This document shows positions 12,128 through 13,940 of a DNA stretch of 13,940 nucleotides, piece by piece. The notes beneath the pieces were generated by a model, which was given only the letters and a program-made list of their open reading frames with translations, did no database searches and had not been told where the DNA came from. Within the stretch, counting starts at the first letter, position 1, and the number at the start of each line of letters is the position of its first letter. The position numbers were made by a program, and so were the translations under genes. The stretch comes from Rhodoferax sp. (GTDB lineage: Bacteria; Pseudomonadota; Gammaproteobacteria; Burkholderiales; Burkholderiaceae_C): NCBI GenBank assembly GCA_020048255.1, contig JAIFMR010000197.1, positions 1-13,940 on the forward strand, read 5' to 3'.

Positions 12128-12885
12128 CACTGGAGAACCTGACGGTCAGCTACCGTCAGCACCCGGCGCTACACCACATCAGCGGCTGCTTTGCGCCAGG
12201 CTCTCTGACAGCAGTGATCGGCCCCAACGGGTCGGGCAAAAGCACCTTGCTCAAGAGCATCATGGGCATGTTGCAACCGGCCGGCGGTCGGGTTCAGCTC
12301 GACCCGCCGCGTGCGCGGGTTGCTTACCTGGCGCAACTCACCGAGATTGACCGCAGTTTTCCGATGTCGGTACGTGACTGTGTGCAACTGGGCTGCTGGA
12401 GCGTGGTGGGTGCCTGGGGCCGGGTGACGCCAGCGCTGTTGCTGCGCGTGGATGCGGCCATTCACCAGGTCGGGCTGGAGGGTTTTGAGAACCGCGCCGT
12501 GGGCTCGCTGTCGAGCGGGCAATTGCAACGGGTGCTGTTTGCGCGGTTGATGGTGCAAGAGGCCGACCTGATCCTGCTGGATGAGCCGTTCAATGCCATG
12601 GACTCGCGCACTACGGCGGCCTTGCTGGCTTTGGTGCATCTTTGGCACGAACAGGGCCGCACGGTGATTGCCGTGTTGCATGACGATGCCCAGGTGCGTG
12701 AGCACTTTCCGCAAACGCTGTTGCTGGCGCGCGAGCTGGTGGCCTGGGGTGACACGGCACAGGTGTTGACCGAACCCTGCTTGCAGCGTGCCCGCGCCCT
12801 GGCCGAGGCCTGGGACGACAACGCCGACATTTGCCACACGGACGAAGCACCCCGCACCAGACCACTGGCGAGGCAGCAACTATGA
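12121..12885 (+). CDS. znuC: Zinc ABC transporter ATP-binding protein
   Basis: A 254-aa ATPase of the metal-type ABC family that powers zinc import through ZnuB. Visible motifs: Walker A GPNGSGKST (34-42), Q-loop Gln72 in YLAQL, signature LSSGQ (130-134), Walker B LILLDEP (150-156) and H-loop His187 in VLHD. The signature has Ser in place of the first Gly of LSGGQ, a variant seen in some metal importers. The C-terminal tail (about 230-254) is acidic then basic and contains a Cys-His pair (ICHTDEA). ATG 12121 overlaps the His-rich gene by seven bases; the stop overlaps znuB by four. The open frame back to 12031 lies within the His-rich gene and is rejected. Confidence 0.93.
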   Translation: MVTLENLTVSYRQHPALHHISGCFAPGSLTAVIGPNGSGKSTLLKSIMGMLQPAGGRVQLDPPRARVAYLAQLTEIDRSFPMSVRDCVQLGCWSVVGAWGRVTPALLLRVDAAIHQVGLEGFENRAVGSLSSGQLQRVLFARLMVQEADLILLDEPFNAMDSRTTAALLALVHLWHEQGRTVIAVLHDDAQVREHFPQTLLLARELVAWGDTAQVLTEPCLQRARALAEAWDDNADICHTDEAPRTRPLARQQL

Positions 12886-13766
12886 TGGCCACATGGCAGT
12901 GGCTGGTAGACAGCCTGTTTGGCCCGTTTGCCGAGTTTGCCTTCATGCGCCGGGCGCTGGTGGCCACCCTGGCCCTGTCGGTGAGCGCGGCTCCCTTGGG
13001 TGTTTTTTTGACGCTGCGGCGCATGAGCTTGCTGGGCGACGCACTGAGCCACGCCGTGCTGCCCGGTGTGGCCATCGGTTTCATGTTGTTTGGCCTGTCG
13101 CTCACCGCCATGGCGGTCGGCGGCGTGCTGGCCGGCTTGCTGGCGGCAGCGCTGGCCGGCTTCATCAGCCGGTTCACCACCTTGAAAGAAGACGCCAGCC
13201 TGGCGGCCATTTACCTGGTGGCGCTGGCACTGGGTGTCACCTTGCTGGCACGCCACGGCACACAACTGGACTTGCTGCATATTTTGTTTGGTAGCGCACT
13301 CGGTGTGGACGCGCCCGGCTTGCTGCTGGTGGCCGGTGTGTCCAGCCTGAGCCTGCTGGGCTTGGCTGGCGCCTACCGTGGGCTGGTGCTGGAGACCTTC
13401 GATCCGGTCTTTTTAAGCGCCTCCGGGCACCGGGGCTGGGTCTGGCAGCAAGGCTTTTTGATGCTGGTGGTGCTGAACCTGGTGGCGGGCTTTCAAACGC
13501 TGGGCACCTTGATGGCCGTGGGTTTGATGATGCTGCCGGCCGTCTCCGCCCGCTTGTGGCACGAACACCTGAGCGCCCAACTCATCAACGCCAGTGCCCA
13601 GGCGGCGCTGGCCAGCTGGGCTGGCTTGCTGCTGTCCTACCACCTCGACACGCCCAGCGGCCCGACCATCATTGGCTGTGCGGGTGTGCTGTACCTGCTG
13701 TCGCTGCTGGTGTCACCCGGCGGCTGGTTGCCGCAAATCCTCAAACGCCCACACCGGGTCGCATAA
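12882..13766 (+). CDS. znuB: Zinc ABC transporter permease
   Basis: A 294-aa inner-membrane protein of the ABC-3 family that forms the zinc channel with ZnuC. Hydrophobic helices run through the whole length; RRMSLLGDALSHAVLPGVAIGF is the hallmark segment near the N-terminus, and FQTLGTLMAVGLMMLPAVSA is the conserved later region. ATG 12882 overlaps the znuC stop (ATGA), so translation is coupled; the second ATG (12885) is an alternative. The open frame upstream to 12831 overlaps znuC and is rejected. The gene order microprotein-znuC-znuB-znuA is compact, with only four bases before znuA. Confidence 0.94.
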   Translation: MMATWQWLVDSLFGPFAEFAFMRRALVATLALSVSAAPLGVFLTLRRMSLLGDALSHAVLPGVAIGFMLFGLSLTAMAVGGVLAGLLAAALAGFISRFTTLKEDASLAAIYLVALALGVTLLARHGTQLDLLHILFGSALGVDAPGLLLVAGVSSLSLLGLAGAYRGLVLETFDPVFLSASGHRGWVWQQGFLMLVVLNLVAGFQTLGTLMAVGLMMLPAVSARLWHEHLSAQLINASAQAALASWAGLLLSYHLDTPSGPTIIGCAGVLYLLSLLVSPGGWLPQILKRPHRVA

Positions 13767-13770
13767 CACC

Positions 13771-13940
13771 ATGAAACACTCCAAACTTACTTGGCTCATG
13801 TCCATCGTTCTGACGGCTGTGAGCCTGCTACCCGGACTCAGCCGGGCCGCCACCCCCTTGCCGGTGGTGGCTTCGTTCAGCATTCTGGGCGACCTGGTGC
13901 AAGTGGTCGGGGGTGATCGCGTGAAGGTCACCACCCTGGT
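13771..13940 (+). CDS. znuA: Zinc ABC transporter substrate-binding protein (N-terminal part)
   Basis: The first 56 codons are in the window and the gene continues past the right edge. The product starts MKHSKLTWLMSIVLTAVSLL and has a Sec signal peptide with likely cleavage at SRA-A (about residue 26). The mature N-terminus, LPVVASFSILGDLVQVVGGD followed by RVKVTTLV, is the conserved first strand and helix of cluster A-I (ZnuA/TroA) metal-binding proteins. The metal-ligand histidines and any His-rich loop lie beyond the window, so zinc versus manganese is decided by the zur and znuCB context. Confidence 0.9.
   Translation, partial: MKHSKLTWLMSIVLTAVSLLPGLSRAATPLPVVASFSILGDLVQVVGGDRVKVTTL

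Noticed and set aside
1..13940. CRISPR arrays, tRNA or rRNA genes, phage or IS transposase genes
   Set aside because: None of the hallmark sequences was seen; repeats present are palindromic intergenic elements, not regularly spaced arrays.

Overview
The window looks like a chromosomal segment of a Burkholderiales bacterium, most likely Comamonadaceae (Rhodoferax/Polaromonas-like). This rests on high GC, tightly packed operons, the protein families present (Entner-Doudoroff edd/eda, GloA, PdxH, a DUF3149-type microprotein) and palindromic intergenic repeats. Genus is inference; no rRNA or other marker is present.

Left part (1-4130) is housekeeping metabolism. A cupin-like gene leaves the left edge on the minus strand (partial, TTG start). 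Divergent from it are gloA (methylglyoxal detoxification) and a small lipoprotein gene. These converge on an edd-eda operon (minus strand, Entner-Doudoroff pathway), which is divergent from pdxH (PLP synthesis). The edd-pdxH spacer carries a HexR-like palindrome over a plausible edd -10 box and a cluster of GGTAACC-type words.

Middle (4131-7549): a 681-bp gene-free stretch holds two inverted copies of a ~123-bp palindromic, MITE/BIME-like repeat and a terminator-like hairpin. Next come a class V aminotransferase related to the N-terminal domain of molybdenum cofactor sulfurase (plus), a convergent AEC-family permease (minus) and a 47-aa single-TM microprotein (minus). Two strong hairpins separate these units.

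Right part (7711-13940) is a divergent zinc-homeostasis locus around an autoregulated zur. On the minus strand: zur, an ABC ATPase, an FtsX/MacB-type permease, an 82-aa Cys-rich exported protein, a DUF3050 protein with a possible diiron motif, and a DUF3299 exported protein. On the plus strand: a 70-aa His-rich membrane microprotein, then znuC, znuB and znuA (cut by the window end). The zur/His-rich spacer holds two 21-bp imperfect palindromes exactly 26 bp apart, the obvious candidate Zur operators. Genes on each arm overlap or nearly abut. The ATPase/permease/DUF3299 set recalls the Zur-controlled PA4063-PA4066 cluster of Pseudomonas aeruginosa. The least-described parts of the locus are the His-rich microprotein, the Cys-rich protein and the DUF3050 protein.
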